Positions 51,427 to 60,235 of a DNA stretch of 64,000 nt are shown here, piece after piece. The notes under the pieces are model-generated. The model made no database searches, was not told the DNA's origin, and saw only the letters and a program-made list of their open reading frames with translations. Origin of the DNA: Ameyamaea chiangmaiensis. Its GTDB lineage: Bacteria > Pseudomonadota > Alphaproteobacteria > Acetobacterales > Acetobacteraceae. The translations under genes and the position numbers were made by a program. Location of the stretch: positions 77,761 to 141,760 of the forward strand of contig NZ_BAPT01000007.1 of assembly GCF_025995235.1 (NCBI RefSeq), in the 5' to 3' direction. The number at the start of each line of letters is the position of its first letter. The stretch's first letter is position 1.

Positions 51427-53397
51427 TCAGGGAAGGAACGGGATCGGCACCTCCGCGACCCCGGGCGGGGTAAACCCCAGCACGGCACCATAGAACGCCA
51501 GTTCCGTCTCAAAGACCGTCCGCAATGTGGCGCCAGAGCGAAAGCCGTGCCGCTCGCCGGCGAACGCGACCATGGCCGCGGCCACACCATGTCGACGAAG
51601 GCCCGCCGCCATGGCGTGCGCCTGTGCGATCGGCACGACCAGATCCTCCTGACCATGCAGAAACAGGACCGGGGACCCGATGGCCTCAGGATGGTGACAC
51701 GGCGAGCGCGCCTCATACGTTGCGCGGGCCTCGGGCCACGGACCGACGAGCGTGTCCAGATAGCGGGCCTCGAACTTGTGGGTGTCGCGCGCCAGCAGCG
51801 ACAGGTCGGTCACACCATACAGCGACGTGCCCGCGGCAAAGGGCGACCCCGGCGCCGCCAGCGCGTTGAGCACCGTCAGGCCGCCCGCGCTGCTGCCGCG
51901 AATGACGATGCGTGCGGGATCGACCCAGCCGCGCGACACCAGATCACGGCACGCGGCGATACAGTCGGCCACGTCGCGCTCGCCCCACTGGCCGTCCAGC
52001 GCCTGCCGAAAGCGGCGTCCGAACCCGGTCGAGCCGGCATAATTGACGTCCACCACGGCAAAACCGCGCGATGTCCACCACTGCACCTTGAACGAAAGTG
52101 CCGTGTCGGCCCGCGCCGTGGGGCCGCCATGGATCATCACCACCAGCGGCGGTTTCTCGCCTTCGGGCACGCAGGCATCGGGGCTGGTGGGCGGATAGAA
52201 CAGCGCATACGCTTCACCCGCCGGTCCCTCGAAGCGGATCGGCACGGCCCGTGCCACCGCCTCCGGGTCGAGGGCATTATCGTCCGCGGATGTGGTCAGC
52301 CGGGTGATCGGCGCGTCCGGTCGGCCGATCGCGACAGCGGGCAGGGCGTCGGGGGGCGCGTCGATCCAGGCGAACCGCCCCGATCCATCGCCCAGCGGCA
52401 ACGGACAGCCGGCCGGATGGCCAAGCCTTACATCCCGGCTGACGCCGTCCCGATCGATCAGGACACACCGGGCGACACCTGCCTCGATCGCCAGCGCCAG
52501 ATAACGGCCCTCCCCCAGAGGTGCGACCCACGTCTCGCCGAATTGCCACGCCGGGCCGCCGATCTCGGCCTCGAGCGAGGTCAGGGCATGCGCTCGCGCG
52601 TCATAAGCGACCGGCGTCCACCACCCGCCGGCGTCGGAACAGGCGATCAGCCGCTCGCCGTCCCACACGGGCGCTATGGTCGAACCGTCTTCGGCAACGC
52701 TCACCGGTTGATCGAGCGATAGCCTGCCCGCGTCGTCGCGCGTCAGCCGCGCACGCATCAGGGTCGTCCGCTCCCACGGCATAGACGGATGGTTCCACGC
52801 GACCCAGGCGAGCGAACGGCCGGCCGGGTCAGGGCGCGGGGCGGCCAGAAAATCCGGCCCCTCGATCAGGACCTGGCCCGGGTTCGCGGCGGCATCGGAT
52901 GTATCCGTCAGGGAAAAGGCCACGATCGCCGCGCGTGGCTCGCCCGGGCTGCGATGATCCTCCCTGATGGCCAGCACCGTCGTCCCATCGGGCAGAAACA
53001 CAAGGTCGGCAAAGCGCAGCCCGTCGACGGCACACAGAACGCGCGGCGCCGCCCCGGGTGCGAAGACCCACAAAAAGCCGTCGCTCCGGTTGCTGGCGAC
53101 CACGACACCGTCCCGCACCGCGTAGGCGCCGCCGCCATATTCATGCACACGCGTGCCGATGTCGAACGGCTGGGGCGTGAGCTCGGACACCATCGTGCCC
53201 TCGCGCCATCGCAGCGCGGTCGTGCGCCCGTTTTCCGAGGGCCGGGATTCGAGCCACAGCACATCGCCACCGTCGACGCGCAGGTCCGCAAGGCGTGCGC
53301 CGCGTCCGGCAACCATGTCCGCGGTCACGGACGAACGCCACGTGCCGCAGGGCGTCGGCGTCCGGTTGCGAGGCGCGGGGAAGGGGGGTGCGGACAT
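51427..53397 (-). CDS. S9 family prolyl-oligopeptidase-like peptidase
   Basis: A 656-residue protein with an N-terminal beta-propeller (about 1-380) and a C-terminal alpha/beta-hydrolase domain. The triad is visible: Ser in IRGSSAGGL, Asp in HGQEDLVVP and His in GERHGF; WWTSRGFAVVDVNYAGSTGFGRRFR is the oxyanion region. The family includes acylaminoacyl peptidases and dipeptidyl aminopeptidases that act on short peptides. No signal peptide is seen, so it is cytoplasmic. ATG 53397 is used; the upstream frame is not part of the family. Confidence 0.92.
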   Translation of the reverse strand: MSAPPFPAPRNRTPTPCGTWRSSVTADMVAGRGARLADLRVDGGDVLWLESRPSENGRTTALRWREGTMVSELTPQPFDIGTRVHEYGGGAYAVRDGVVVASNRSDGFLWVFAPGAAPRVLCAVDGLRFADLVFLPDGTTVLAIREDHRSPGEPRAAIVAFSLTDTSDAAANPGQVLIEGPDFLAAPRPDPAGRSLAWVAWNHPSMPWERTTLMRARLTRDDAGRLSLDQPVSVAEDGSTIAPVWDGERLIACSDAGGWWTPVAYDARAHALTSLEAEIGGPAWQFGETWVAPLGEGRYLALAIEAGVARCVLIDRDGVSRDVRLGHPAGCPLPLGDGSGRFAWIDAPPDALPAVAIGRPDAPITRLTTSADDNALDPEAVARAVPIRFEGPAGEAYALFYPPTSPDACVPEGEKPPLVVMIHGGPTARADTALSFKVQWWTSRGFAVVDVNYAGSTGFGRRFRQALDGQWGERDVADCIAACRDLVSRGWVDPARIVIRGSSAGGLTVLNALAAPGSPFAAGTSLYGVTDLSLLARDTHKFEARYLDTLVGPWPEARATYEARSPCHHPEAIGSPVLFLHGQEDLVVPIAQAHAMAAGLRRHGVAAAMVAFAGERHGFRSGATLRTVFETELAFYGAVLGFTPPGVAEVPIPFLP

Positions 53398-53554
53398 AAA
53401 CGAGGATCCCGTAAGCGTGGCGGAAAACGCGCGGCCTTCACAGACGTTGCGACGGGCGTGACTTGACAGGGCAGCGCGCAAGCGGTTCCTCGGCAGGTTC
53501 TGCCCATCGGCGCCTGCGGATGGCACCGTTATCGTTGACGCGAGGATTGCGACC

Positions 53555-54232
53555 CTGCTCGATTTTTTCAATCACCTTCTGGCGGAATATGGCTATGGCG
53601 TCGTGGCGGTGGTTGTGATGCTGGAAAGCATGGGTCTGCCGCTGCCGGCCGAAAGCCTGATCATCACGACCTCGCTTTACTGCGCGGCGACCCACCGCCT
53701 GCAGATCGAGTGGGTGGCCGCTGCCGCCGTAGTCGGGGCGATCATGGGCGACAATTTCGGCTATCTGATCGGGCGCGCGGTCGGCTTTCGCATGTTGCGC
53801 AAGTATGGCGGCAAAGTGCGTCTGACGCCCGAGCGGCTGGTGCTGGGTCGCTATCTGTTTCGGCGTCATGGCGGTCAGGTGGTGTTCTTCGGCCGTTTTA
53901 TCGCCGTTCTGCGCGTGTTCGTCGCGCTGCTGGCCGGCGCGAACCGGATGCCGTGGCACACGTTCCTGTTCTTCAATGCCCTGGGTGGCATCTGCTGGGC
54001 CGGGGGCTATTCGCTGGCGACGTACTATCTCGGCCATCGTGTTCTGGCATTGTCCGGACCGATCGGTATCGCGGTGGGAGCGGTCGCGGTCATCGTGCTG
54101 GGGGGCGGCTTCCTGTTCCTCAAACGCAATGAAGAGCGCCTGACACGCGAGGCGATGGTCGCTGCCAAGGAGGACGACAAACGCCATGGCGGCTTTGCTG
54201 ACGAGACGGAGCCCCACGCGACGGGGCGCTGA
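53555..54232 (+). CDS. DedA-family membrane protein
   Basis: A DedA/SNARE-associated membrane protein, thought to flip lipids in the inner membrane. ESMGLPLPAES, GDNFGYLIGRAVGFRM, FFGRFIAVLRVFVALLAGANRM and NALGGICWAGGY are typical. The conserved start LLDFFNHLLAEYGYGVVAVVV is encoded from 53555, but no ATG, GTG or TTG precedes it in frame before a stop at 53459; the first such codon is GTG 53603. GAGG at 53542 sits nine bases before CTG 53555, so a CTG start (225 residues) is possible. The reader should treat the start as unsettled. Confidence 0.85.
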   Translation: MLDFFNHLLAEYGYGVVAVVVMLESMGLPLPAESLIITTSLYCAATHRLQIEWVAAAAVVGAIMGDNFGYLIGRAVGFRMLRKYGGKVRLTPERLVLGRYLFRRHGGQVVFFGRFIAVLRVFVALLAGANRMPWHTFLFFNALGGICWAGGYSLATYYLGHRVLALSGPIGIAVGAVAVIVLGGGFLFLKRNEERLTREAMVAAKEDDKRHGGFADETEPHATGR

Positions 54233-54273
54233 GCGCGCCTCCGGGCGCGGACAACCGGAAAAGGAACGCCCGC

Positions 54274-55227
54274 ATGAACGCGCATGGTGGCTGGTCACCT
54301 GAGAGTCTTCCCCATCGCAAGGGCGCGCGGGCCATCGTCACCGGGGCGACCGGCGGCCTTGGGCTCTGGACGGCACTGGGGTTGGCGCGCCTTGGGCTAC
54401 ACGTGACACTGGCGGGCCGCAGCGCCGCCAAGGGCGAGCATGCGCTGGGATTTCTCCGCCATCACGCGCCCGATGGCGTCTTCACGTTCCGTAAACTCGA
54501 TCTCGCCTCGCTTGCCTCCGTGCGTGCGTTCGCCGAGACGACACTCGTCGCCGGTGCGCCGGTTGATGTTCTGGTCAACAATGCCGGCGTGATGGCGCCC
54601 CCTTCGCGCCAGGAAACGCAGGACGGGTTCGAACTGCAGTTCGGAACCAATCATCTGGGCCATTTCGCCCTGACCGGTCTGCTGATGCCTGCGCTGCAGC
54701 GAGCGGCCGGGGGAGGGACCGTCGTCACCGTGGCCAGTCTGGCGGCGTGGAAAGGCGTTCTGCCCTGGGGCGACCTCAACGCCCGGCACAGCTACAGCGC
54801 CTTCGGACGCTACCGGCAGAGCAAGCGCGCCAATCTGGTGTTCTCTCTCGAACTCGCGCGACGGTCCCGCCAGTCGGGCCTGGGCGTGCACGCCCGAGCG
54901 GCACATCCGGGCTGGGCGCTGACCGATATCATCGACAACGGCCCGATGATTGGACGTAGCGGCTGGTTCGCGGATATGCGCAAGACTTTGGCCCGTGCCG
55001 TCTTCGGCGCATTGGGGCAGGGGCCGGAGGAGGGCACTTGGCCGACGCTGTACGCGGCCCTCGACCCGGCGGCACGCGACGGTAGCTATTACGGGCCGCA
55101 GGGCAGCGGCGAGCGGCTTGGTGCACCCGGCCCGGCGCCGTTGCCGCCCGGAGCGGACGATCCCGTCACCGGCGCGCGTCTGTGGTCGGTGTCGGAAGAT
55201 ATGACCGGGGTGCGCTGGGCGGACTAG
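54274..55227 (+). CDS. Short-chain dehydrogenase/reductase
   Basis: A 317-residue SDR of the retinol-dehydrogenase-like kind. TGATGGLG at residues 22-29 binds NAD(P), NNAGV follows and YRQSK holds the catalytic Tyr and Lys; AAHPGWALTDI is the PG motif. The long C-terminal part is typical of this subgroup. AAAAGGAA precedes the ATG. It lies 41 bases after dedA. The substrate is unknown. Confidence 0.9.
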   Translation: MNAHGGWSPESLPHRKGARAIVTGATGGLGLWTALGLARLGLHVTLAGRSAAKGEHALGFLRHHAPDGVFTFRKLDLASLASVRAFAETTLVAGAPVDVLVNNAGVMAPPSRQETQDGFELQFGTNHLGHFALTGLLMPALQRAAGGGTVVTVASLAAWKGVLPWGDLNARHSYSAFGRYRQSKRANLVFSLELARRSRQSGLGVHARAAHPGWALTDIIDNGPMIGRSGWFADMRKTLARAVFGALGQGPEEGTWPTLYAALDPAARDGSYYGPQGSGERLGAPGPAPLPPGADDPVTGARLWSVSEDMTGVRWAD

Positions 55228-55411
55228 AGGCTGTCCGGTGGTCGGTCGTCGGGTCCAGATCATGTGGGCCGCGCACTCGACTCCCGGAGGCGTGAGCATC
55301 CCGGCCATCGACAGCGGCCCTCAAGGCTGGCAAGGGTTGACCCTACCCCCAAGAACAGTGCGTCTCGCGTGAGCGTCCCCCGCGCGCGAAGCGACGGAGG
55401 ATGTGTCAGTC

Positions 55412-56623
55412 ATGCTTGCCCTTCGGATGCCGGCCTCGCTCTCCGGACTCCGTGTCATGTCGGTGGTCGTCTTCACCTTGATGTCGAACATCGTGATCGG
55501 CCTGCCGATGGCCGTGATACCGATCTTTGTCCACTCCCGACTGGGCTTTTCGACGATCCTTGCGGGCTTTGCCGTCTCGCTCCAGTACCTTGCGACGTTC
55601 GCCGTCCGTTCGTGGACGGGCCGGATGGTCGACCGGACCGGTGCCAAGCAAAGCGTGCTGGCAGGTCTTGTCGCCACCGTCCTGTCGGGCGTGCTGACGA
55701 CGATCTCGGGTCTGGTGCAGCATATCCCCTGGCTGTCTCTGGCCACGCTGCTCGGCAGTCGGCTTCTGCTGGGACTGGCCGAAAGCCTGATTTCGATCGG
55801 CGTCATGGTGTGGAATATCGAGCGCGCGGGCCCGGCCCGAACGGCGCAGGTCATTTCATGGAACGGGATTTGTTCCTATGGCGGCATCGCCCTCGGGGCG
55901 CCACTGGGGGCGGTCATGGCGCTCTTGCCCGGCCTGATGGGCGGCGTGACGACGCTGGGCATGGTGTCGGTGCTGGTCGGCCTCGTGGGACTGGGCCTGT
56001 GCCGCGGCTTCCCGCCAGTCGTGCGCGTGGCCGAGCCCGCGCCGCCGATTCCCTTCGCGCGCGTGCTGTTGCGCGTGTTGCCCTACGGCACGGTCCTTGC
56101 CCTCGGTTCGTTGGGTTTCGGCGCGATCTCGTCCTGTCTGGCGCTGTATTACACCGCCCACAACTGGAATGGGGCCGCCGCGGCGCTGAGCATCTTTGGC
56201 GCCAGTTTCGTCGCGGTGCGGCTGGTCTTTTCACGCGAGATCAATCGACGGGGCGGCAGCGCCGTGGCGCTGGTGTCACTGACGGTCGAGACGATGGGCC
56301 TCGGCGCCTTATGGCTTGCACCCACCAGTTTTCTCGCCGGCCTTGCGACCGGGCTGACGGGCGCCGGATTGTCGCTGGTGTTTCCGGCTCTGGGCGTCGA
56401 TGCCGTGGCGCGGGTCGGGCCTGAAAACCGTGGCGCGGCCCTGGGGGCGTTCGCGGTGTTTTTCGACGTGGCGCTCGGCCTGTCGGGCCCGCTGCTGGGA
56501 CTGGTGATTCAGAGCGTGGGATACGACCCCCTGTTCGGCGTGTGCGCCGTTCTGTGCGCCATCGGTGTCGCCATGCTGATCGTGCTGCGGTGGCGTCTGC
56601 CATCCCGGCGGCCTCCCGGCTGA
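55412..56623 (+). CDS. MFS transporter, YhhS/YfcJ-like
   Basis: A 403-residue, twelve-helix transporter. SNIVIGLPMAVIPIFVHSRLGFSTILAGF, the RSWTGRMVDRTGAK loop between helices 2 and 3 and the later LVFPALGVDAVARVGPENRGAALG match the YhhS-type branch. These are proton-driven exporters of unclear substrate. ATG 55412 is chosen for the distance from GGAGG at 55396; GTG 55403 is too close. A 7-bp hairpin (56645-56672) follows. Confidence 0.87.
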   Translation: MLALRMPASLSGLRVMSVVVFTLMSNIVIGLPMAVIPIFVHSRLGFSTILAGFAVSLQYLATFAVRSWTGRMVDRTGAKQSVLAGLVATVLSGVLTTISGLVQHIPWLSLATLLGSRLLLGLAESLISIGVMVWNIERAGPARTAQVISWNGICSYGGIALGAPLGAVMALLPGLMGGVTTLGMVSVLVGLVGLGLCRGFPPVVRVAEPAPPIPFARVLLRVLPYGTVLALGSLGFGAISSCLALYYTAHNWNGAAAALSIFGASFVAVRLVFSREINRRGGSAVALVSLTVETMGLGALWLAPTSFLAGLATGLTGAGLSLVFPALGVDAVARVGPENRGAALGAFAVFFDVALGLSGPLLGLVIQSVGYDPLFGVCAVLCAIGVAMLIVLRWRLPSRRPPG

Positions 56624-56644
56624 TTCCGGTCTTGCCTGCGCCAT

Positions 56645-56672
56645 CCCGGCCAGACACTCTTGGGAGGCCGGG
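56645..56672 (+). terminator. Hairpin after the MFS gene
   Basis: CCCGGCC and GGCCGGG pair perfectly across a 14-base loop, 22 bases after the stop. There is no T run. Confidence 0.45.
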
Positions 56673-56711
56673 ACGCCATCCGTTCCCGATAGCCGCGAGA
56701 GGGAACCCCGT

Positions 56712-57290
56712 ATGAGCCTGTCTGTTGCTGTCTTTTGCGGTTCGCGCTTCGGCGCACGCCCCATCTATCGCGATGCCGCGATGGAACTGGGACAGGGTCT
56801 GGCCGCCCGCGGCATGCGTCTGGTGTATGGTGGCGGCTACGTGGGCCTGATGGGGGCGGTCGCGGACGCGACGCTTTCGGCCGGAGGCCGCGTTCTGGGC
56901 GTGATCCCGGAATTTCTCAAGGCACGTGAAGTGATGCACGAAGGGGTGCTCGATCTTGTCGTCACGGACTCGATGCATGCGCGCAAGACACTTATGTTCG
57001 CCGAGGCGGATGTCTTCGTCATCATGCCGGGCGGTCTGGGCACGTTCGACGAGATGATGGAGATCCTGACATGGCGGCAGCTCGGGTTGCACGCCAAGCC
57101 GATCTTTCTCGTCGATGTCGCCGGCTGGGCCGATCAGCTACAGGGGGCGCTGAACCGCGCGATCGAGGAAGGTTTCGCCGACCCGAGTGCCGCAACGCTG
57201 GTCGACGTGGTCCCCTCCGTCGCGTCTGTTCTGGCGCGTCTGGAAACAATCCGTCCGGCTGGGGGGAGGACGGTGGTCGATCGCCTGTGA
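56712..57290 (+). CDS. LOG family protein (cytokinin riboside 5'-monophosphate phosphoribohydrolase-like)
   Basis: A 192-residue Rossmann-like protein with GGYVGLMGAVAD and the family motif MPGGLGTFDEMMEI. LOG proteins cleave nucleoside 5'-monophosphates, including cytokinin nucleotides, to base and ribose 5-phosphate; in bacteria the usual substrate may be AMP. The ATG follows CGAGAGGGAA. It stands alone before tRNA-Pro. Confidence 0.92.
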   Translation: MSLSVAVFCGSRFGARPIYRDAAMELGQGLAARGMRLVYGGGYVGLMGAVADATLSAGGRVLGVIPEFLKAREVMHEGVLDLVVTDSMHARKTLMFAEADVFVIMPGGLGTFDEMMEILTWRQLGLHAKPIFLVDVAGWADQLQGALNRAIEEGFADPSAATLVDVVPSVASVLARLETIRPAGGRTVVDRL

Positions 57291-57369
57291 TCGACCACGC
57301 CATTGCCGATGGATGCGTGTTAGCCCCTTGCGCCCACGGCGCGGTTTCGGTATAGCCCCCATCCATCGT

Positions 57370-57446
57370 CGGAGTGTAGCTCAGCCTGGTAGAGCACTGT
57401 GTTCGGGACGCAGGGGCCGGAGGTTCGAATCCTCTCACTCCGACCA
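57370..57446 (+). tRNA. tRNA-Pro (anticodon CGG)
   Basis: A 77-base cloverleaf, CGGAGTGTAGCTCAGCCTGG at the start, the anticodon stem CTGTG/CGCAG around TTCGGGA (anticodon CGG), GGTTCGAATCC in the T arm and an encoded CCA at 57444-57446. Confidence 0.97.
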
Positions 57447-57740
57447 GACGATTTTTCCCACAATTCAGATTTAACGACATCAATTTCACAGCATGGTGAA
57501 GTTGACCATTTGGTCGTTCCGCACGATCCAAGGTGCAACAAGTACCGTTTTTAAAAAAAAGACAAATCGGAATCTGGCCCTTATTCCCGCTAAAAATCAG
57601 CAAAATCAATCATCTATCCTAAATTGGATTATGATAGAATGGTCACTTGGCCCTTGCATTTGGGCAAACCTTACCCCTACAAGCTGCCTGTTTTTAAATT
57701 TCTAACGCTTGTCGGGTAATCGGGCGGCAAAGGGTGCATG
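57447..57740. other. AT-rich gap between tRNA-Pro and the Hint gene
   Basis: About 290 bases of clearly lower GC, with runs of A and T and the inverted repeat GACCA-TT-TGGTC (57504-57515). No convincing gene. Such AT-rich sequence after a tRNA often marks DNA brought in at the tRNA, and it may hold the promoter of the Hint gene. No copy of the tRNA end is visible further on. Confidence 0.45.
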
Positions 57741-59654
57741 ATGACTATTTCTTGGGTCGGTGGAGCGAGCGGTAATAGCTGGTGGGATTCGTCCAACTGG
57801 AGCGATCCTCAGGGTGTCTGGATCAACAATCAGCTCCAGAGCAATTTTGTCCCGCAAGCATACCCCTCCGACGCTGTCACGATCGCTGGCACCCATTCCG
57901 CATCGGTCATCGTCAACTACGTTGCGGATGCCGCGCACAGCTCGCTTGAATCGACGCAGTTAAGTTCTCTGCAGGTCGGCTCCTACGCGACGCTGGACGT
58001 TTTAGGCCCCAACGTAAGCGGAACGGTCTTTTCTGTTGAATCGCTGACCGTCGCAGCAAACGGCACGTTGGACATCAATACGACCGGCACTGTCGCTCTG
58101 GGCAACGCTCCGACAGTCAACGGTACGCTGCACATCACGAACACGACAGTGACCACGAGCAGCGACAGCGTGACCGGTTCGGGTGTCCTGATCATCGACA
58201 ATGCGTCGTTCGGCAGCGCATCGGCGATGGTGCAGCTTGGCCCCAAGCTGACGACGGACCTGCGCAACAATGCGACCATTTTCCTCAACGACGCACAGGT
58301 CGGCGGCACCATCAACGTCGATGGTACGGCCAACCACATTGTGTTGTCCGATTATGACCAGACTATCGCGGCACCGATTACGGGCTATAACGCCAACACT
58401 GTCATCACGCTCGAGCGCGGCAGTGCCGCGCCCCAGACGGCGACGTGGACCAGCAATGGTGACGGCACCTACACCGTCAATATTGCTTTCGATATTTTTG
58501 GTAACGGGATCAAACTGACAAAGGTGTCGTTCGCCAGCACCCCGTCGGGCACCAGCGGCACGCTGACGATCACCAAGAACAGCGATGGAAGCTGGGACGT
58601 ATCGGGCGCGAACGCCTGCTTCCTCGCGGGTTCCATGATCCGTACCCCCAAGGGGGAAGTAGCTGTCGAGACCCTTTGCGCCGGTGACGAGATTTCAGGC
58701 TTCGATCCTGCATCGGGCGAAGAGACGGTTCTTACCGTCGTGCGCGCTGCGCGCAGCACGGCCTATGTGCGTGGCAACATGGCGCGCGAGGACGCTGACT
58801 ACCCGGTTCGCATTCGCGCCGGTGCGATCGCCGACGGCATTCCCGCACGCGACCTGCTGGTGACGGCCGAACATTGCCTGTTCCTGAACGGGCGCTTCGT
58901 GCCGGTGCGCATGCTCGTTAACGAGCGTTCGATTGCCTATGACACCACGTTCTCGGTGTATGATTACTTCCATGTCGAGGTGGAACACCATGCGGTCATC
59001 ATGGCCAATGGCGTTCTGACCGAGAGCTATCTGGACACCGGCCATCATGTCGGCTTCGGCTCCGATACGGTTGTCGCTCTTCACCCTGTCGCAAAGACGT
59101 GGGCATCGGACGCGGCGGTGCCGCTGGATGTCAGCCGCGCCTTTGTCGAGCCCCTGTTCCGTCAGTTCGAACAGCGCGCGATCGAGGCCGGGATCGAGGC
59201 ACAGCACACGCAGCCGGCCGTCACCGACGACGCCGACCTTCATATCGTCGGTGACAATGGCCGCATCCTGCGTCCGGTTCGTCGTACTGGCGGCCATGTC
59301 ATGTTCATGGCGCCTAGCACCATGAAAGTGGCCCGGTTGGTGTCGCGCAGCAGCCGCCCGAGCGACACCGTGGGACCGTTCGTCGACGATCGCCGCTCGC
59401 TCGGCGTTCTGATCGGCAAGGTGTGCCTGTTCACTCCTGACACCGCACAGGACATCACGTGCCATCTGACCGATGCGGGCCTGTCCGGCTGGCATGGGCT
59501 TGAAGGCGGCGCGTGCCGCTGGACGACCGGTAACGCCACCCTGCCGCTGCCCGAGCGCGAGCAGAGCGCGGTGAGCATGTTGGCGATCGAGGTTCTGGCC
59601 GCCGGCCCCTATCGGGCGGAGCAGGACACGGTGGCCACGGCCGCCATCGCGTAA
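57741..59654 (+). CDS. Hint-domain surface protein
   Basis: A 637-residue protein. Residues about 1-290 are repetitive, Thr/Ser/Asn/Gly-rich and beta-helical in look (WVGGASGNSWWDSSNW, then TVNGTLHITNTTVTTSSDS). Residues about 290-470 are a Hint (hedgehog/intein) domain: Cys293 in ACFLAGSMIRTPKG, ETLCAGDEISGF, and VTAEHCLF with His378 in the TxxH-like block. The last 160 residues are a conserved tail. The Hint domain can cut or join the chain at its Cys; here it could release or anchor the beta-helical part. ATG 57741 is chosen from paired ATGs for spacing to AAAGGG. Families like this are common in acetic acid bacteria. Confidence 0.85.
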   Translation: MTISWVGGASGNSWWDSSNWSDPQGVWINNQLQSNFVPQAYPSDAVTIAGTHSASVIVNYVADAAHSSLESTQLSSLQVGSYATLDVLGPNVSGTVFSVESLTVAANGTLDINTTGTVALGNAPTVNGTLHITNTTVTTSSDSVTGSGVLIIDNASFGSASAMVQLGPKLTTDLRNNATIFLNDAQVGGTINVDGTANHIVLSDYDQTIAAPITGYNANTVITLERGSAAPQTATWTSNGDGTYTVNIAFDIFGNGIKLTKVSFASTPSGTSGTLTITKNSDGSWDVSGANACFLAGSMIRTPKGEVAVETLCAGDEISGFDPASGEETVLTVVRAARSTAYVRGNMAREDADYPVRIRAGAIADGIPARDLLVTAEHCLFLNGRFVPVRMLVNERSIAYDTTFSVYDYFHVEVEHHAVIMANGVLTESYLDTGHHVGFGSDTVVALHPVAKTWASDAAVPLDVSRAFVEPLFRQFEQRAIEAGIEAQHTQPAVTDDADLHIVGDNGRILRPVRRTGGHVMFMAPSTMKVARLVSRSSRPSDTVGPFVDDRRSLGVLIGKVCLFTPDTAQDITCHLTDAGLSGWHGLEGGACRWTTGNATLPLPEREQSAVSMLAIEVLAAGPYRAEQDTVATAAIA

Positions 59655-59669
59655 AGACAAACGGAGTTC

Positions 59670-59699
59670 GACATCGCGCCCTAATAACGCCGCGATGTC
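59670..59699 (+). terminator. Hairpin after the Hint gene
   Basis: GACATCGCG and CGCGATGTC pair perfectly (nine pairs) around a 12-base loop, followed by AAAC. It lies just after the stop. Confidence 0.55.
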
Positions 59700-59762
59700 A
59701 AACTATGTCTAGGGTTCCGGTCGGATCGGTTTCCGGCCGGACGAACAGGATGGATTGCGATT

Positions 59763-60137
59763 ATGAAGAAGCTGATGGCCCTGGGGCTCGGGTTCTCGTT
59801 GCTGACCGGTGCGGGTGTCGCCCAGGCGGAACCAGGCGGGTGCCTGAAATATGGCGCGGCCGGCGCGGTCGGTGGTCATGTCGTGCATCACGGCGTCCTG
59901 GGCGCGGCGAGTGGCTGCGTGGTCGGCATGTATACACGACACAAATATCGTCAGCAGGCGCGGTCGAAAGCGGCGCTTTATGACAAGGAGCATCCCGGCG
60001 CAAAGGGCTCCTATGCCGAGAAGGCAACGGCCTACGACGTCGAGCACTCGACCAACCCGGACACACCAGCAAACAGCACGGCCCCGGCAGCCGCGCAGCC
60101 CACTCCGGGCGGCCCCGACCAGAAAACGCAATTCTGA
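59763..60137 (+). CDS. Small exported glycine-zipper protein
   Basis: A 124-residue protein with a signal peptide (MKKLMALGLGFSLLTGAGVAQA) and a glycine-zipper segment, CLKYGAAGAVGGHVVHH and GAASGCVVG, that would pack against membrane. A Pro/Ala-rich tail follows. Similar proteins are outer-membrane or periplasmic, often of unknown role. Two cysteines flank the zipper. A hairpin with a T run follows. Confidence 0.72.
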   Translation: MKKLMALGLGFSLLTGAGVAQAEPGGCLKYGAAGAVGGHVVHHGVLGAASGCVVGMYTRHKYRQQARSKAALYDKEHPGAKGSYAEKATAYDVEHSTNPDTPANSTAPAAAQPTPGGPDQKTQF

Positions 60138-60153
60138 TCCTGTAACGTCCCCC

Positions 60154-60189
60154 AACGCCTGACTCCGCCCGGTGCGGGTCAGGCGTTTT
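60154..60189 (+). terminator. Intrinsic terminator after the glycine-zipper gene
   Basis: AACGCCTGAC and GTCAGGCGTT pair perfectly (ten pairs) and end in TTTTC. It lies 17 bases after the stop and is a textbook shape. Confidence 0.8.
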
Positions 60190-60235
60190 CGTATTGGCCA
60201 TACGGCCGCGCGGGTTCCGCGCCGAAGACGCCGAC

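Noticed and set aside
50947..52722. A 591-codon plus-strand frame across the MATE end and the S9 peptidase
   Set aside because: It is antisense to the peptidase for most of its length and is Arg/Gly-rich like other GC shadows.
57493..57705. A 70-codon frame in the AT-rich gap before the Hint gene
   Set aside because: No ribosome site, no family, and composition follows the AT-rich DNA.
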